Of a stretch of DNA of 64,000 nt, positions 62,286-64,000 are shown piece after piece. Location of the stretch: contig JAILOU010000032.1 of assembly GCA_024690665.1 (NCBI GenBank), positions 98,715 to 162,714 of the forward strand, given 5' to 3'. The stretch comes from Eubacterium sp. (GTDB taxonomy: Bacteria; Bacillota; Clostridia; Lachnospirales; Lachnospiraceae). Position 1 is the first letter of the stretch; each line of letters begins with the position of its first letter. The position numbers and the translations under genes were made by a program. The notes under the pieces are model-generated. The model searched no databases, had not been told where the DNA came from, and saw only the letters and a program-made list of their open reading frames with translations.

Positions 62286-64000
62286 ATGATTATTACTTTA
62301 AAAGATGGATCAAGCAAAGAGTACGCAAGTGCAATGAGCGTATATGAAATTGCACAGGATATCAGCGAAGGATTGGCAAGAGTTGCTACCGCCGGTGAAG
62401 TAAACGGGGAAGTTGTGGATTTGAGAACAACTGTTTCTTCAGACTGTACGCTCAATATTTTGACAGCGAATGACCCGGCAGGACTTGCTGCATATCGTCA
62501 TACCACATCACACGTACTTGCAGAAGCAGTTAAGAATTTATATCCGGATGCAAAACTTGCGATTGGACCATCTATTGATACCGGATTTTATTATGACTTT
62601 GAAAGCCAGTCGTTCACAAGAGAAGATCTCGACGAAATTGAGAAAGAGATGAAGAAGATCATCAAAAAAGGTGAGAAAATTGAACGTTTTACACTTTCAC
62701 GTAAGGAAGCAATCGAATTTATGGAAAAGAAAGGCGAGCCTTACAAAGTGGAATTGATTCAGGATTTGCCGGAAGACGCAGAGATTTCTTTCTACAGCCA
62801 GGGTGAGTTTACCGATCTTTGTGCAGGACCACATCTGATGTCTACCAAGAGCATTAAAGCATTCAAATTGACATCTTCCTCCGGTGCATATTGGAGAGGT
62901 AATGAAAACAATAAAATGCTTACCAGAATTTATGGTACCGCATTTACCAAGAAAGACGAATTAAATGCTTATTTAGAGCATTTGGAGGATATCAAAAAAC
63001 GTGACCACAACAAACTCGGACGTGAGATGGAACTGTTTACCACGGTTGACGTAATCGGACAGGGACTTCCGCTCATTATGCCAAAGGGTGCCAAAATCAT
63101 TCAGACAATGCAGAGATGGATTGAGGATGAAGAAGAGAAACGTGGTTATGTAAGAACCAGAACTCCATATATGGCAAAGAGTGATCTTTACAAGATTTCC
63201 GGTCATTGGGATCACTATATGGACGGAATGTTTGTATTTGGTGAGGAAGGCGTGGACAAAGAAGTATTTGCGCTTCGTCCGATGACCTGTCCATTCCAGT
63301 ACTATGTATACAAAGCAAGTCAGAAATCCTACCGCGACCTTCCACTTCGTTACGGTGAGACATCTACGTTATTCCGTAAAGAGGAATCCGGTGAAATGCA
63401 CGGACTGACACGAGTAAGACAGTTTACAATTTCCGAGGGACATTTGATTGTTCGTCCGGATCAGATGGTGGAAGAATTCAAGGGATGCCTTGATTTGGCA
63501 AAATACTGTTTACAGACACTTGGTGTAGAAGAGGATGTAACGTATCGTCTTTCCAAATGGGATCCGAACAATAGAGAAAAATACGTTGGTTCTGCAGAGG
63601 TTTGGGAAGAAACTCAGCAGCACATGAGAGATATCATGAATGAACTTGATATTGAATTTGTGGAAGCAGAAGGCGAGGCAGCATTCTACGGTCCTAAGAT
63701 TGACATCCAGGCCAAGAACGTATACGGCAAAGAAGATACCATGATTACCATTCAGTGGGATGCATTTATTGCAGAACAGTTTGATATGTACTATGTAGAT
63801 GAAAATGGCGAGAAGAAACGTCCTTACATCATCCACAGAACCTCTATGGGATGCTACGAGAGAACACTTGCATGGCTCATTGAAAAATATGCCGGCAAAT
63901 TCCCGACATGGCTTTGTCCGGAGCAGGTTCGTGTACTTCCTATCTCAGAGAAGTATGCTGACTATGCAGCAAAAGTAGAGGCAAAACTGAAAGAGAATGG
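62286..64000 (+). CDS. thrS: Threonyl-tRNA synthetase (partial, 3' end beyond window)
   Basis: 571 residues are visible without a stop; full-length enzymes have about 640. The enzyme charges tRNA-Thr and removes wrongly attached serine. The TGS domain (MIITLKDGSSKEYASAMSVYEIA) comes first. The editing domain has HTTSHVLAEAVKNLYP near 74, and LCAGPHLMST near 180. The class II catalytic core has ALRPMTCPFQYYVY near 330 with the zinc Cys, and EMHGLTRVRQFTISEGH near 370. GATIDIQAK-type motif 3 region is represented by YGPKIDIQAKN. The anticodon-binding domain begins near VRVLPISEKY and is cut. AGAAGGAGAA precedes the ATG. The T-box leader controls it. Confidence 0.97.
   Translation, partial: MIITLKDGSSKEYASAMSVYEIAQDISEGLARVATAGEVNGEVVDLRTTVSSDCTLNILTANDPAGLAAYRHTTSHVLAEAVKNLYPDAKLAIGPSIDTGFYYDFESQSFTREDLDEIEKEMKKIIKKGEKIERFTLSRKEAIEFMEKKGEPYKVELIQDLPEDAEISFYSQGEFTDLCAGPHLMSTKSIKAFKLTSSSGAYWRGNENNKMLTRIYGTAFTKKDELNAYLEHLEDIKKRDHNKLGREMELFTTVDVIGQGLPLIMPKGAKIIQTMQRWIEDEEEKRGYVRTRTPYMAKSDLYKISGHWDHYMDGMFVFGEEGVDKEVFALRPMTCPFQYYVYKASQKSYRDLPLRYGETSTLFRKEESGEMHGLTRVRQFTISEGHLIVRPDQMVEEFKGCLDLAKYCLQTLGVEEDVTYRLSKWDPNNREKYVGSAEVWEETQQHMRDIMNELDIEFVEAEGEAAFYGPKIDIQAKNVYGKEDTMITIQWDAFIAEQFDMYYVDENGEKKRPYIIHRTSMGCYERTLAWLIEKYAGKFPTWLCPEQVRVLPISEKYADYAAKVEAKLKEN

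Overview
The window looks like a chromosomal segment of a low-to-moderate GC Gram-positive anaerobe of the class Clostridia, most likely a gut Lachnospiraceae. The reasons are the Firmicutes-type division cluster that begins with mraZ, tRNA-sensing T-box leaders ahead of ileS, the trp operon and thrS, AGGAGG-type ribosome binding sites, and several protein types typical of that family. I see no rRNA, tRNA, CRISPR array, prophage or intact transposase.

Layout. 1-398 is the 5' part of a sugar-type binding lipoprotein on the minus strand. 881-10381 is a shortened division and wall cluster: mraZ, rsmH, ftsL, ftsI, mraY, murD, ftsW, divIB/ftsQ, ftsZ. 10791-21099 holds degV, a MATE exporter, a thioesterase, purA, a Gld-type ABC exporter with a fused permease/GldG protein, a DUF4340 protein, a DUF1015 protein and small membrane proteins. 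21113-30464 holds T-box-ileS-glgP, a radical SAM protein, a CatA-like acetyltransferase, a 49-residue membrane protein and a voltage-gated-type potassium channel. 30491-37510 holds a CPBP protease, a first dnaE-pfkA pair and a 2'-O-methyltransferase. 37637-44418 is a complete T-box-controlled trp operon in the order E-G-C-F-B-A-D. 44580-55499 holds a secreted nuclease with an orphan LytS-type kinase, a secreted Ig/Fn3 protein, an amino-acid ABC importer, a cadherin-like membrane protein and a ClpC-type ATPase. 55704-64000 holds a dGTPase-like protein, a second and divergent dnaE-pfkA pair, a Cys-rich small protein and T-box-thrS, which is cut by the window end.

Most unusual observations. (1) Two intergenic copies, behind ftsZ and behind the first pfkA, of an element of about 240-250 nt. 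Its 5' half is conserved in sequence. Its 3' half keeps the same closing stem and three hairpins although most stem sequences differ, so base changes are compensated. It behaves like a structured RNA or mobile structured repeat. (2) A different compact multi-hairpin element at 47150-47299, closed by a perfect 12-bp stem. (3) Two dnaE-pfkA cassettes of inter-genus-like divergence in one window. (4) A 20-bp perfect palindrome with a second stem at 55509-55579, next to the second cassette; a 17/18-nt match to one of its arms lies between the first dnaE and pfkA. (5) A leader with mutually exclusive hairpins ahead of a DUF4190 protein gene.

All calls come from reading the sequence. No database search or structure program was run. 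Residue numbers count from the start codon chosen here.
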